Part shown: positions 1 to 7,371 of the stretch, in pieces
How positions within the stretch are numbered: the first letter of the stretch is position 1
Layout of the letters: the number at the start of each line of letters is the position of its first letter
DNA from: Oscillospiraceae bacterium
GTDB lineage: Bacteria; Bacillota; Clostridia; Oscillospirales; Oscillospiraceae
Reading direction: 5' to 3'
NCBI GenBank assembly: GCA_020025295.1
Contig: JAHHSJ010000019.1
Location: forward strand, 1-32,765
Length of the DNA: 32,765 nt
The notes under the pieces: model-generated
The model's input: the letters and a program-made list of their open reading frames with translations, nothing else
What the model was told of the DNA's origin: nothing
Database searches by the model: none
Made by a program: the position numbers and the translations under genes

Positions 1-1
1 T

Positions 2-77
<76 letters not shown>

Positions 78-79
78 AG

Positions 80-120
80 AAAGTTCCAAAATCTTCGGAT
101 TTTGGAACTTTTTCTTTTTT
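80..120 (+). terminator. Intrinsic terminator of the tRNA-Ala transcript
   Basis: A perfect 14-bp stem (80-93 with 98-111) is capped by a TTCG tetraloop closed by C-G, the very stable cUUCGg type. A T-rich run continues to 120. It begins 2 nt after the tRNA CCA end, so it ends the tRNA transcript. Confidence 0.93.
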
Positions 121-132
121 CTCAACCACAAA

Positions 133-165
133 AGGCCTATTCCCAGACAAGTCGGGAATAGGCCT
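133..165 (-). terminator. Hairpin, probable terminator of the leftward lipoprotein gene
   Basis: A perfect 12-bp inverted repeat (133-144 with 154-165) can extend inward through GAC/GTC. On the minus strand it is followed by CCTTTTGTGG, a short T run. On the plus strand the following sequence is only moderately T-rich. It lies about 180 nt beyond the stop of the leftward gene at 347, so it could close that transcript or back up the tRNA terminator. Bases 166-346 are AT-rich, and I see no gene there. Confidence 0.55.
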
Positions 166-346
166 AACACTATTTAGTTTCATATTGGATATGTTCTGAC
201 CTAAGAGCATCTGTTCGATATTTTATGTTATAATTAGTTATCTCCAGAAGACATCCCTCTTTTTGAAAATAAAAACAAGACAAATCGTTCTTATGTGCAA
301 TTTTTCTTCTGAAATGAGAACAGATATTCAATTTTTTCTCTGAATG

Positions 347-940
347 TTAATCTGTTAATGTTTCCATAACCCAGGAGCCATGCTTTTTATAAAATATAAT
401 CCTTCTAGAAAGACTTTCATCATCAACGTTCGAACTAGTGGAGACGTAAAAGTTCCCGTCACCGCCTTTTGTTACAGTTTTGTAGTAAATTGCTTTGTCA
501 TATACACATACAAGATAATATAATTTATTTTTTTCAAGAGGAACACCGCCGTAATCACTGTTTGTTTCATATTGCAGCGTTAAAATGTTGATACAATGCT
601 GCATATAATCGCCGTATTGTCCCATACCTTTATTTAAACCGTCATAATAGTTTTCTTTCGGGTAATCTTCCAGCCAATCAAATTTATAATCATCATAATC
701 ATCTTCATCAATATAAAAGTAGTATTGATCGTGATAATTCGGTGTTTCATATCCCCATCCGATCGTTTGACCGGTAGCTACCCAATTCCCCGGATTAACT
801 TCCTCCAATGCGAGATCGAGCACTTCTTCATATTCGTTTTGTCTTTCCTCTGTCAATCCGCATGCTGAAAAAATAACAGTGCAGAGTAAAGCTAAGATGA
901 TTGCAAAGATGGCTGTTCGGCAGTTCTTTTTCTTTGGCAT
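347..940 (-). CDS. Putative lipoprotein, function unknown
   Basis: The 197-residue protein starts with basic residues (PKKK, R8), then a hydrophobic stretch at about 10-26, and a cysteine at 27 in the context FSAC. This resembles a lipoprotein signal peptide, although Phe at the -3 position is not the usual Leu. The mature part is rich in Tyr, Asp and Glu (a dense acidic and aromatic patch at about 70-100), with no domain I recognise. A GGAGG ribosome site lies about 8 nt before the ATG. The gene is visibly more AT-rich than the core genes to its right, and it has no operon partner: it sits alone between the tRNA-Ala and the leftward exporter operon. It is most likely an exported, lipid-anchored accessory protein of recent acquisition. 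No function can be assigned. Confidence 0.75.
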   Translation of the reverse strand: MPKKKNCRTAIFAIILALLCTVIFSACGLTEERQNEYEEVLDLALEEVNPGNWVATGQTIGWGYETPNYHDQYYFYIDEDDYDDYKFDWLEDYPKENYYDGLNKGMGQYGDYMQHCINILTLQYETNSDYGGVPLEKNKLYYLVCVYDKAIYYKTVTKGGDGNFYVSTSSNVDDESLSRRIIFYKKHGSWVMETLTD

Positions 941-1090
941 ATTTTACACCTCCATAGATTAAATTTGACTGACTTAAGTTTGATCCCATAGGGCACTCAG
1001 GACACTGACAGAAAATCGTTCATAAATATAAGCATATTATATTATATGGTTGTTATTTTTTCTACTATTTATATTAGACATAAAAACAAT

Positions 1091-1127
1091 AAGTCAGGAC
1101 CACCAGCTAAGCTGGCAGTCCTGACTT
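1091..1127. repeat. Long imperfect hairpin, terminator-like or IS200/IS605-end-like
   Basis: Outer arms 1091-1100 and 1118-1127 are perfect 10-bp complements. Inside them a second 5-bp stem (CCAGC/GCTGG, 1103-1107 with 1111-1115) is set off by CA/CA internal-loop bases. On the minus strand the hairpin is followed by ATTGTTTTTA, so it can serve as terminator of the leftward operon that ends at 1192. The bulged double-stem shape also resembles the subterminal hairpins of IS200/IS605 elements or their small non-autonomous derivatives, but no transposase gene is present. The rest of 941-1190 is AT-rich and holds only the possible promoter of the lipoprotein gene. Confidence 0.6.
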
Positions 1128-1191
1128 CTAAGAAGTTTAGCCTCCTTGCAAAAGCATTGCTGCACCAGAATAATAATCCCTCTTTTCGTAG

Positions 1192-1797
1192 TTATTCGTA
1201 CAAATACATGGCAGACAAGGCTGCTGCGCACATTTCAATCCCAAGAGCGGTGCTGTCCAGAATGACATCATAATTACTGAGATCATTCCATTTTCTTCTA
1301 GTGCAGAAGGAGTAGTAATTTGCGCGGCGGCGGTTCATTTTGCGACAGACGGCAGTAACCTCTTTTTCCGGTACGCCGTAATCTCGTATTGCCCGTTTGA
1401 CTTTCTCTTCCTCGGTGGCTCGGATGAATACCCGAAGCACGCCTTCTGTTCCTTTTAACGCCTTGGCAGCGCAGTGCCCCAAGAAAATGCAAGGCTGCTG
1501 CTCCGCCAGAGTACGGATGACCCGAGTTTCGGCCACGTAGAGCTTGGCCTCCGGCGAGAGTAAATCCGGATCGCCGGTCTGAGATTGGGCCATGACAAAC
1601 ATGGAATACAGAAAACTCCCGGATATACTTTCCTCGTAATCTTCCAATGTTTTGACGGATACATTCTGCTCTTTCGCTACGGATTCCAAAATTTCATGAC
1701 CATAACAGGGAATGCCGCATTTTTTAGATACTTCTGCGGCAATCTTTGTGCCGCCGCTTCCAAATTCCCGTTCAATGGCGATATATCGTAGTTTCAT
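1192..1797 (-). CDS. Cytidylate kinase-like family protein
   Basis: The 201-residue protein matches the cytidylate kinase-like family (PF13189 type). It begins with a beta strand and the family's glycine-rich loop FGSGG at 12-16 followed by TKIA, in place of the GxxGxGKS loop of true CMP kinases. A lid-like stretch rich in Arg and Lys follows at about 145-170. The substrate is unknown for this family. A genuine cytidylate kinase is encoded elsewhere in the window (30542-31219), so this copy is not the housekeeping enzyme. It starts 12 nt after the stop of the upstream ABC half-transporter and has a GGGGGA ribosome site, so it is probably the last gene of the marR-ABC operon. The hairpin at 1091-1127 is a plausible operon end. 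Confidence 0.85.
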   Translation of the reverse strand: MKLRYIAIEREFGSGGTKIAAEVSKKCGIPCYGHEILESVAKEQNVSVKTLEDYEESISGSFLYSMFVMAQSQTGDPDLLSPEAKLYVAETRVIRTLAEQQPCIFLGHCAAKALKGTEGVLRVFIRATEEEKVKRAIRDYGVPEKEVTAVCRKMNRRRANYYSFCTRRKWNDLSNYDVILDSTALGIEMCAAALSAMYLYE

Positions 1798-1809
1798 CTG
1801 GCATCCCCC

Positions 1810-3579
1810 TTACACTGCTTGGTCAAACTGGCTGTTGTAGAGATCACAGTAGAAGCCATGCTGCGCCATCAGCTCATCGTGGCTGCCGCTTTCAATTACA
1901 TCTCCGTCCTTCATCACAAGGATCAAATCTGCGTTTTTAATGGTGGACAGGCGATGGGCAATGACAAAGCTGGTTCGTCCCTCGGTGAGGGCGTCCATCG
2001 CTTTCTGAATCACAATTTCCGTGCGGGTATCCACCGAGGAGGTCGCTTCGTCCAAAATAAGCATGGGGCTGTTTTGCAGCATTGCACGGGCAATGGTCAG
2101 TAGCTGTTTCTGACCGGCGGAGATGGTGGTGCTGTCCGAAAGTTCCGTGTCAAATCCGTCGGGCAGGGAATGGATAAAATGGGACAGTCCGCAGGCTTTG
2201 CAAACCCGCTCCAAATCATCATCGGAGATGCCTTCCATGTTGTAAACCAGATTCTCCCGAACCGTTCCTTCAAAGAGCCAAGTGTCCTGCAAAACCATGC
2301 TGAAGAGGTTGTGGATGTTCTCTCGTTTCAGCTGCGTAGTAGGTACGCCGTCAATGGAAATCGAGCCGCTGTTGAGTTCGAAAAACCGCATCAGCAGGTT
2401 AACCATTGTGGTTTTACCGGCTCCGGTGGGGCCAACAATGGCGACCTTCTGGCCGGGATGAATTTGAGCGGTAAAATCCTTGATAATGACCTTGTCCGGT
2501 GATTCAGGGTAGCTGAAATGGACATGATCGAATTGGACAGAACCGGAAGCAGTGGGAAGTACAGCGGTTTTGTCTGTTTCGTCGGACAGTTTGTCGGTTT
2601 CCAGTAGTTTGAAAATGCGGTTTGCAGATGCAGCAGCTGCCTGCAAATTCGTCATACCCTGAGCAATTTGGGTCAGAGGAGCCGTAAACAGACGCACATA
2701 CAGGATGAAGGAAATGATCACGCCGAAGGGAATGGTGCCGTTCATCGTTAAAATAGCGCCGACTACGCACACGACTGCATAGCCGATGTTGCCCATAACT
2801 GTCATCATGGGCTGCATGACGCCGGAGAGGAACTGGGATTTCCAGTTGGAGTCGTATACGGCCTGATTCAACTCCTTGAAACGGCGATTTACTTTTTCGC
2901 CGGCACGGGAAATGCGCAGCACCTCATGTCCGGAGTACATTTCTTCCACATAACCGTTCAGATTGCCGATGTTTTCCTGCTGAGCGATAAAATATTTCTG
3001 AGACCGGCCCATCACCTGCATCAGGAGAGCCATGCCGAAGAAGGTGACAGCAAGCACACAAACAGCAAGCCGCCATTCCGTGACAAACATCATCACAAGA
3101 CACCCAAAGAACTGGGCGCCGGCAGTGATTATATTCGGCATACTGTTGGAAAGTCCCTGCTGAAGAGTTTGTACATCGTTGGTAATTCGGCTGAGCACAT
3201 CGCCCTGAGAGGTGCGGTTGAAATAGCTCATGGGCACGCGGTTGATCTTCTGAATCAGATCGCCCCGCATGCGCTTGGAGGTGTCCAGCGTGATGGTCGC
3301 CATGATAAAGTGCTGGGTAAATGTGAACATGGCGCTTGCAGCATAAATGACAATCAGGAAGATACCCGTTTTGCAGATGGCGTTCAAATCCATGTTGCCG
3401 TATAGTCCCTCTTGCATCCGGTTCGTGATCTCACCGATTTGACTGGGGCCAATAATGGTCAAAACCGCTCCGCAGACGGCAAGAACCATGGCAAACAGGA
3501 TCATCGGGATTTTGGATTTCATGTAGCCGAAGGCTTTGCCGAGTGAGGCAAATACATTCTTTTTCTTCACGGGTATCAC
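1810..3579 (-). CDS. ABC exporter half-transporter (catalytic-site subunit)
   Basis: This 589-residue protein has an N-terminal transmembrane domain (about 25-315, six expected helices) and a C-terminal nucleotide-binding domain (about 347-580), the layout of type IV (LmrCD/BmrCD/TM287-288-like) exporters. The Walker A is GPTGAGKT (383-390), the Walker B ends LILDE with the catalytic Glu511, and the switch His542 is in AHRLST, so its own ATP-binding motifs are canonical. Its signature is ISAGQ (486-490) rather than LSGGQ. The start overlaps the stop of the upstream half-transporter by 4 nt (ATGA type), implying translational coupling and a 1:1 heterodimer. The MarR-type gene at the operon head suggests drug or toxic-compound efflux, but the substrate cannot be read from sequence. 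Confidence 0.95.
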   Translation of the reverse strand: MIPVKKKNVFASLGKAFGYMKSKIPMILFAMVLAVCGAVLTIIGPSQIGEITNRMQEGLYGNMDLNAICKTGIFLIVIYAASAMFTFTQHFIMATITLDTSKRMRGDLIQKINRVPMSYFNRTSQGDVLSRITNDVQTLQQGLSNSMPNIITAGAQFFGCLVMMFVTEWRLAVCVLAVTFFGMALLMQVMGRSQKYFIAQQENIGNLNGYVEEMYSGHEVLRISRAGEKVNRRFKELNQAVYDSNWKSQFLSGVMQPMMTVMGNIGYAVVCVVGAILTMNGTIPFGVIISFILYVRLFTAPLTQIAQGMTNLQAAAASANRIFKLLETDKLSDETDKTAVLPTASGSVQFDHVHFSYPESPDKVIIKDFTAQIHPGQKVAIVGPTGAGKTTMVNLLMRFFELNSGSISIDGVPTTQLKRENIHNLFSMVLQDTWLFEGTVRENLVYNMEGISDDDLERVCKACGLSHFIHSLPDGFDTELSDSTTISAGQKQLLTIARAMLQNSPMLILDEATSSVDTRTEIVIQKAMDALTEGRTSFVIAHRLSTIKNADLILVMKDGDVIESGSHDELMAQHGFYCDLYNSQFDQAV

Positions 3580-5345
3580 TTCCTTTCGTCTGCCAGTTCT
3601 GCACTGGAAAGCTGAGACATGGCGATTTCACGATAGACCGGGCAGTTCTGCATCAGCTCGTCGTGGGTGCCGTCGCCAACGATCCGGCCTTCATCCAGAA
3701 CAAGAATCTGGTCTGCGTGGCGAATAGTGCTGATGCGCTGAGCCACAATAACTTTGGTCGTGCCGGAAAGCTCCTTCATAAGTCCGGCACGGAGAGCTGC
3801 GTCGGTGCGGTAATCCAGTGCGGAGAAGGAGTCGTCAAATACCAGAATCTCCGGCTTTCTGGCGAGAGCTCGTGCGATGGAAAGCCGCTGCTTCTGCCCA
3901 CCGGACACATTTCTGCCGCCCTGGGAAATTCTATGGTCCAAACCGCACTCCATTTTGCCGACAAATTCAGAGGCCTGTGCCAGTGCAATGGCCCGCTCCA
4001 CCGCTTCGGTTGTGGTTTCGTTTTGGCTTTCACCGAAGGCAACATTCTCTTTAATGGTACCGGAGAACAAAACCGCTTTTTGTGTCACATAACCGAGCTT
4101 GTTGTAAAGGGCGTCAAAGGTGTATTCCTTGATGTTGATGCCGTCGATAAGGACTTCGCCTTGTGTGGCATCGTAAAAACGGGCAATCAGGCCAACTAAA
4201 GTGGATTTGCCGCTTCCGGTGGCGCCGATAATCGCCAGCGTTTCTCCCTTGTTTACCTTGAAGCTGACATCAATCAGGTCATCGTCGGCAGCTTCGGGGT
4301 AACGGAAGGAAACATGGTTGAATTCGACTGTGCCGACCTCGGTGCCGTGTTCCTTTGTGCCTTCTAAAATAGCAGGTTTCGTTTCCAGAACCTGATTGAT
4401 GCGTTCAGCAGAAACTTCGGCTGGAGGCAGAAGCATAAAAATCATGACCAACATCATAAAGGACATGACCACATAGGTGGCATAGGTGCTGAATACCATG
4501 ATGTTGCTGAACATGGTCAGCCGTCCGGCAGGATCGCCGGTGGGCAGACCGCTCAGCAAAGCTGCGCCGACCCAGAAAATCGTGAGTGACAACCCGTTCA
4601 TGCCCAGCCCCATCATTGGCTGCAATGCAGCGAAAGTGCGCTGGTTTTTTAGCTGGGTGGTCTTCATTTTGGTGTTGACTTTGTCAAATTTCTGGTTTTG
4701 ATACTCTTCTGCGTTGAATGCGTGCACTACATTGATTCCGGTCAGATTTTCACGGGCAATCCGGTTCAGCTGATCCGTCAGTCGCTGAACAATGCGAAAA
4801 CGGGGCAGTACCGAGGCTACAATCAGGGTGACGGATACACAGATGATAACCACAAATCCGGCGGTAATGAGGGACAGCTCCCAACTCTTGCCCAGAATCT
4901 TCAAAATGGCCCATACCGCCATGACCGGCGACTTGATCAGCGCTTGCAGTCCCATAGCAATGACCATCTGAATCTGGGTGATGTCGTTGGTGGTTCGGGT
5001 AATCAGGCTGGGGACCGAGAAGCCCAGCATTTCCTGCTGCCCAAGACCAGACACATGGGTGAACAGATCTTCACGCAGTCCGAAGGTAAATCCGGAGGCA
5101 GCCTTGGCAGCCAGATAACCACAGGCAATGCAGAGTACGGCGCTGGATAGCGTACACAGCAGCATTTTGCCTCCGGTCAACCATACCTCGCTTAGTGCGC
5201 TGCCGGGAGTTTGAATCAAAACCGTCAAAGCGCTCATGTAGTCCGGCAATTTTAAGTCAAAATAAATCTGTCCCAGAAGCAGGACAGAGCACAGCACACA
5301 CATGATAAGTTCTCTGGACCGCATCCGTTTGAGAAGTTTTCGCAT
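3576..5345 (-). CDS. ABC exporter half-transporter (degenerate-site subunit)
   Basis: This second 589-residue half-transporter has an N-terminal membrane domain (about 10-310) and a C-terminal ATPase domain (about 338-575). The Walker A is GATGSGKST (374-382) and the signature is a canonical VSGGQ (480-484). The catalytic Glu after Walker B is replaced by Asp (FDD, Asp505), and the switch His is replaced by Gln536 (AQRIST). Together with the altered signature of the partner this gives one degenerate and one competent ATP site, the known pattern of heterodimeric exporters. The start lies 3 nt after the marR stop, with its GGAGGG ribosome site inside the marR end. Operon order is marR, this gene, partner, cytidylate-kinase-like gene. 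Confidence 0.95.
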   Translation of the reverse strand: MRKLLKRMRSRELIMCVLCSVLLLGQIYFDLKLPDYMSALTVLIQTPGSALSEVWLTGGKMLLCTLSSAVLCIACGYLAAKAASGFTFGLREDLFTHVSGLGQQEMLGFSVPSLITRTTNDITQIQMVIAMGLQALIKSPVMAVWAILKILGKSWELSLITAGFVVIICVSVTLIVASVLPRFRIVQRLTDQLNRIARENLTGINVVHAFNAEEYQNQKFDKVNTKMKTTQLKNQRTFAALQPMMGLGMNGLSLTIFWVGAALLSGLPTGDPAGRLTMFSNIMVFSTYATYVVMSFMMLVMIFMLLPPAEVSAERINQVLETKPAILEGTKEHGTEVGTVEFNHVSFRYPEAADDDLIDVSFKVNKGETLAIIGATGSGKSTLVGLIARFYDATQGEVLIDGINIKEYTFDALYNKLGYVTQKAVLFSGTIKENVAFGESQNETTTEAVERAIALAQASEFVGKMECGLDHRISQGGRNVSGGQKQRLSIARALARKPEILVFDDSFSALDYRTDAALRAGLMKELSGTTKVIVAQRISTIRHADQILVLDEGRIVGDGTHDELMQNCPVYREIAMSQLSSAELADERK

Positions 5346-5348
5346 TTG

Positions 5349-5795
5349 TCATCCCTCCGATTTCTTGCGCTGAAGTCGATCTGCATTGGCTTCCACCACT
5401 TGGAAGCAGTGCTTGAAGTTTTCCATCTCTTCGTCTGTCAGACCGTCGACCAGAGCAGGGAAGAAGTGCTGATGCAGCGCCCGACCCTGCTCGAGAATCG
5501 GTTGTGCCTGCTCCGTGCAGATCAGCCGCACCTTGCGTCGATCACCGACTACGCTTTGGCGCTGCAAGTAGCCGCTGTTGACTAATTTTTCTACATGAAT
5601 GGAAATCACATTGGCACGGATGTTCTTCGTATCGCTGATTTCCTTGGCTGTAAATCGATCCGGATGCTCGGATAAAAACATCAGAATATCAAAGGCGGTT
5701 TTTGAAATGCTGAATTCGTCCAAAATGGGCTGACATAGGGATGCGTACGCAGCCTCAATTTTGGCGTTAAAGGAAAGTAAAGTTGAAATGGTCAT
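5349..5795 (-). CDS. MarR family transcriptional regulator
   Basis: The 148-residue product has a MarR winged-helix fold: recognition region TAKEISDTKNIRANVIS at about 48-64 and a wing with the typical GDRRKVRL. I chose the ATG at 5795 because GAGGAA lies about 10 nt upstream. The frame is open to a TTG at 5846, but that start would lie at or next to the predicted transcription start. The gene heads the ABC-exporter operon, so the simplest role is a local repressor that releases when a ligand (possibly an exported compound) binds. A promoter and an inverted repeat lie just upstream, between about 5817 and 5882, and would allow autoregulation. Confidence 0.92.
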   Translation of the reverse strand: MTISTLLSFNAKIEAAYASLCQPILDEFSISKTAFDILMFLSEHPDRFTAKEISDTKNIRANVISIHVEKLVNSGYLQRQSVVGDRRKVRLICTEQAQPILEQGRALHQHFFPALVDGLTDEEMENFKHCFQVVEANADRLQRKKSEG

Positions 5796-5816
5796 ACTTC
5801 CATCGTTCCTCGTTTC

Positions 5817-5828
5817 TCTATTTATAGA
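5817..5828. promoter_or_regulatory. Candidate MarR operator
   Basis: A perfect inverted repeat TCTAT-TT-ATAGA lies between the predicted transcription start (about 5846) and the marR ATG at 5795, in the leader of the leftward operon. A repressor bound here could block transcription by autoregulation. It is short and AT-rich, so chance occurrence is possible. Confidence 0.4.
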
Positions 5829-5852
5829 TAGTCTAATTTTGAACAATTCATT

Positions 5853-5882
5853 ATTATACGCTCTTTTGGAGAATGTTTACAA
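5853..5882 (-). promoter_or_regulatory. Promoter of the marR-ABC operon
   Basis: Read on the minus strand, TTGTAA (5882-5877) is followed after 18 bp by a perfect TATAAT (5858-5853). The expected transcription start is near 5846, about 50 nt before the marR start codon. Confidence 0.65.
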
Positions 5883-5930
5883 ACCATCTGTTGCTTTTTT
5901 GTGAATAATTTATGTATCGGGGATGAAAAA

Positions 5931-5968
5931 TAAAAACCCGTGCAATCAGAAAATCCGATTGCACGGGT
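5931..5968 (-). terminator. Intrinsic terminator of the threonine/serine exporter operon
   Basis: A perfect 12-bp stem (5936-5947 with 5957-5968) with a 9-nt loop is followed on the minus strand by TTTTTATTTTT. It lies 14 nt beyond the stop of the leftward gene ending at 5983. It also separates that operon from the promoter of the marR operon. Confidence 0.92.
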
Positions 5969-5982
5969 CTATTTCTATGACC

Positions 5983-6465
5983 TTATTTGGGGGGATTCCG
6001 CTTTTTCAGTGCTGATCTGATGAGGCGGATGCGGGCAACCGTCTTAATGAAATAGGAAAAAATTACGGAGGCGCCCACAATGCCGCAGGAAATGCCCAAG
6101 GTGACCGAAGCGGTGGTCACGGCAAAATGCTCGAATAGCTCCATTTCTCCGGCCATCAGTGCCTGCATGGTGTAGTAGAGAAAGCTGCCGGGAAGCAGAG
6201 GCAGAATTCCGGGGACGAGGAACACCGTGACCGGAGCCTTTTGGGTTCGGGCCATAATTTCGCTCCATGTGTAAACTGCCATGGTGGCAAAGAGATTCGG
6301 CAAAAAGACACTTTGAGTCAGGGTGTATCCGGGCAGGAACAGCATCCAGCAGAGAAAACCGCCCAAGGTTGCCACCGCAAGGTGCTTGACTCGAATGTGG
6401 GCAATCAGGGCAAAGCCCAGAGAACCAATTGCACCCGTAATCATTTGAATGATCGCAACGGTCAT
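5983..6465 (-). CDS. Threonine/serine exporter family, small membrane subunit (ThrE_2/DUF3815 type)
   Basis: The 160-residue protein is almost entirely hydrophobic, with about four to five membrane helices and a basic C-terminus (KKRNPPK). It matches the C-terminal half of ThrE-type threonine/serine exporters, which many Firmicutes encode as a separate small protein. Its start overlaps the stop of the upstream large subunit by 4 nt, so the two are translationally coupled and likely form one transporter in the cytoplasmic membrane. Efflux of threonine or serine is the role known for the actinobacterial ThrE; the substrate here is inferred from family. Confidence 0.88.
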   Translation of the reverse strand: MTVAIIQMITGAIGSLGFALIAHIRVKHLAVATLGGFLCWMLFLPGYTLTQSVFLPNLFATMAVYTWSEIMARTQKAPVTVFLVPGILPLLPGSFLYYTMQALMAGEMELFEHFAVTTASVTLGISCGIVGASVIFSYFIKTVARIRLIRSALKKRNPPK

Positions 6466-7238
6466 ACCAGAACACCTCCAAATGCGAGAATGGCGATACC
6501 AAAGCCGGCGGTAATGGCCACAGCCAGCATCAGGGCTTCAATCAAGCGATAAAGTCCGGTGATAATGTCCCGGTAGAACAGCTCTCGTACACCGTTTACA
6601 ATGTTCAGTCCGGGAATGAAAATCATTACATCGCCGATCATGATTTTGTCCGGGTGCATTCCAAGCCCCATCCGGACCAGCAGGATCGCCAGACAGCCGG
6701 AGAGAAAGCAGGCGAAAAAGGTGTAGAACAGCTTGTTCTGGCTGGCCTGAATAAAGTGGTTCAGCAGGAGGTTCAACGCAAAGACAACGATGGAAATGAG
6801 AGCGGAAGCAATGCCGTCCATGATGGAACCACCGAAGAACAGGGTGAAGCCAAATGTCATGGTGAGGTATCCCACAAGTTCCATCCATGCGGGATAAACA
6901 AATTTCTTTTCCTCGTTGATCCAGTAGCCAATGGTCTGCACATCCGGATGCTCGGCACAGATTTTTCGGGCCAGATCATTCAGCCGCTCCAACTTGCCCA
7001 GATCCGTGCCGGTCATCATGACCCGGGAAGCCTGAGTGTAGTGGTGCCCGTTGGGGGCCTTAATCGAAATTTCCACCATAGCGTTAATGGCGTTGGCACA
7101 GCGCAGCTCAAACCCGTACGCACTGGTCATGTATTCGGCGGTGCTTTCTACACGACGGGCTTCTGCACCACATTCGACCATTTTTTTGCATATATCCAGC
7201 ATATACTCCACAAAGAGCTCAATTTCATCATCCCGCAT
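6462..7238 (-). CDS. Threonine/serine exporter family, large subunit (ThrE/DUF1212 type)
   Basis: The 258-residue protein has a soluble N-terminal part (about 1-115) with the family's conserved TAEYMTSAYGFE and MVEISIKAPNGHHYTQ regions, then about five membrane helices (about 120-255). I placed the start at the ATG at 7238 because GGAG lies 8 nt upstream; a GTG three codons earlier is less well placed. It is the first gene of a two-gene operon with its small partner. A near-consensus promoter and a 16-bp palindrome sit just upstream. Family knowledge suggests amino-acid efflux; thrC lies 7 kb away but is not co-transcribed. Confidence 0.9.
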   Translation of the reverse strand: MRDDEIELFVEYMLDICKKMVECGAEARRVESTAEYMTSAYGFELRCANAINAMVEISIKAPNGHHYTQASRVMMTGTDLGKLERLNDLARKICAEHPDVQTIGYWINEEKKFVYPAWMELVGYLTMTFGFTLFFGGSIMDGIASALISIVVFALNLLLNHFIQASQNKLFYTFFACFLSGCLAILLVRMGLGMHPDKIMIGDVMIFIPGLNIVNGVRELFYRDIITGLYRLIEALMLAVAITAGFGIAILAFGGVLV

Positions 7239-7250
7239 AGCAATCACTCC

Positions 7251-7266
7251 ATTTCTGCGCAGAAAT
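7251..7266. promoter_or_regulatory. 16-bp perfect palindrome in the thrE leader
   Basis: ATTTCTGCGCAGAAAT is its own reverse complement. It lies directly next to the ribosome site of the leftward exporter gene and about 7 nt after the predicted transcription start, a good place for a repressor operator. It could instead act as an RNA hairpin that affects translation initiation. Confidence 0.5.
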
Positions 7267-7279
7267 CAATTTTACAGGA

Positions 7280-7308
7280 ATTATATCTCACCATGATTTG
7301 TCTTTCAA
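7280..7308 (-). promoter_or_regulatory. Promoter of the threonine/serine exporter operon
   Basis: On the minus strand, TTGAAA (7308-7303) and a perfect TATAAT (7285-7280) are separated by exactly 17 bp. This is one of the closest sigma-A matches I found in the window. Transcription should start near 7273. Confidence 0.8.
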
Positions 7309-7371
7309 TACATCTTAGGTTCTTTTTTTGCTATCTGTACCATACGCTTGCATGAAAGGGGGGCGCAGATT

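Noticed and set aside
1046..1273. 75-codon plus-strand frame between the lipoprotein and kinase-like genes
   Set aside because: It runs through the hairpin at 1091-1127 and into the antisense of the kinase-like gene, with no ribosome site or protein-like composition.
7341..7348. CATACGCT resembling a sigma-E -10 element before the SpoIVFA-position gene
   Set aside because: No matching sigma-E -35 sequence is present at the right spacing, so a sporulation promoter cannot be claimed.
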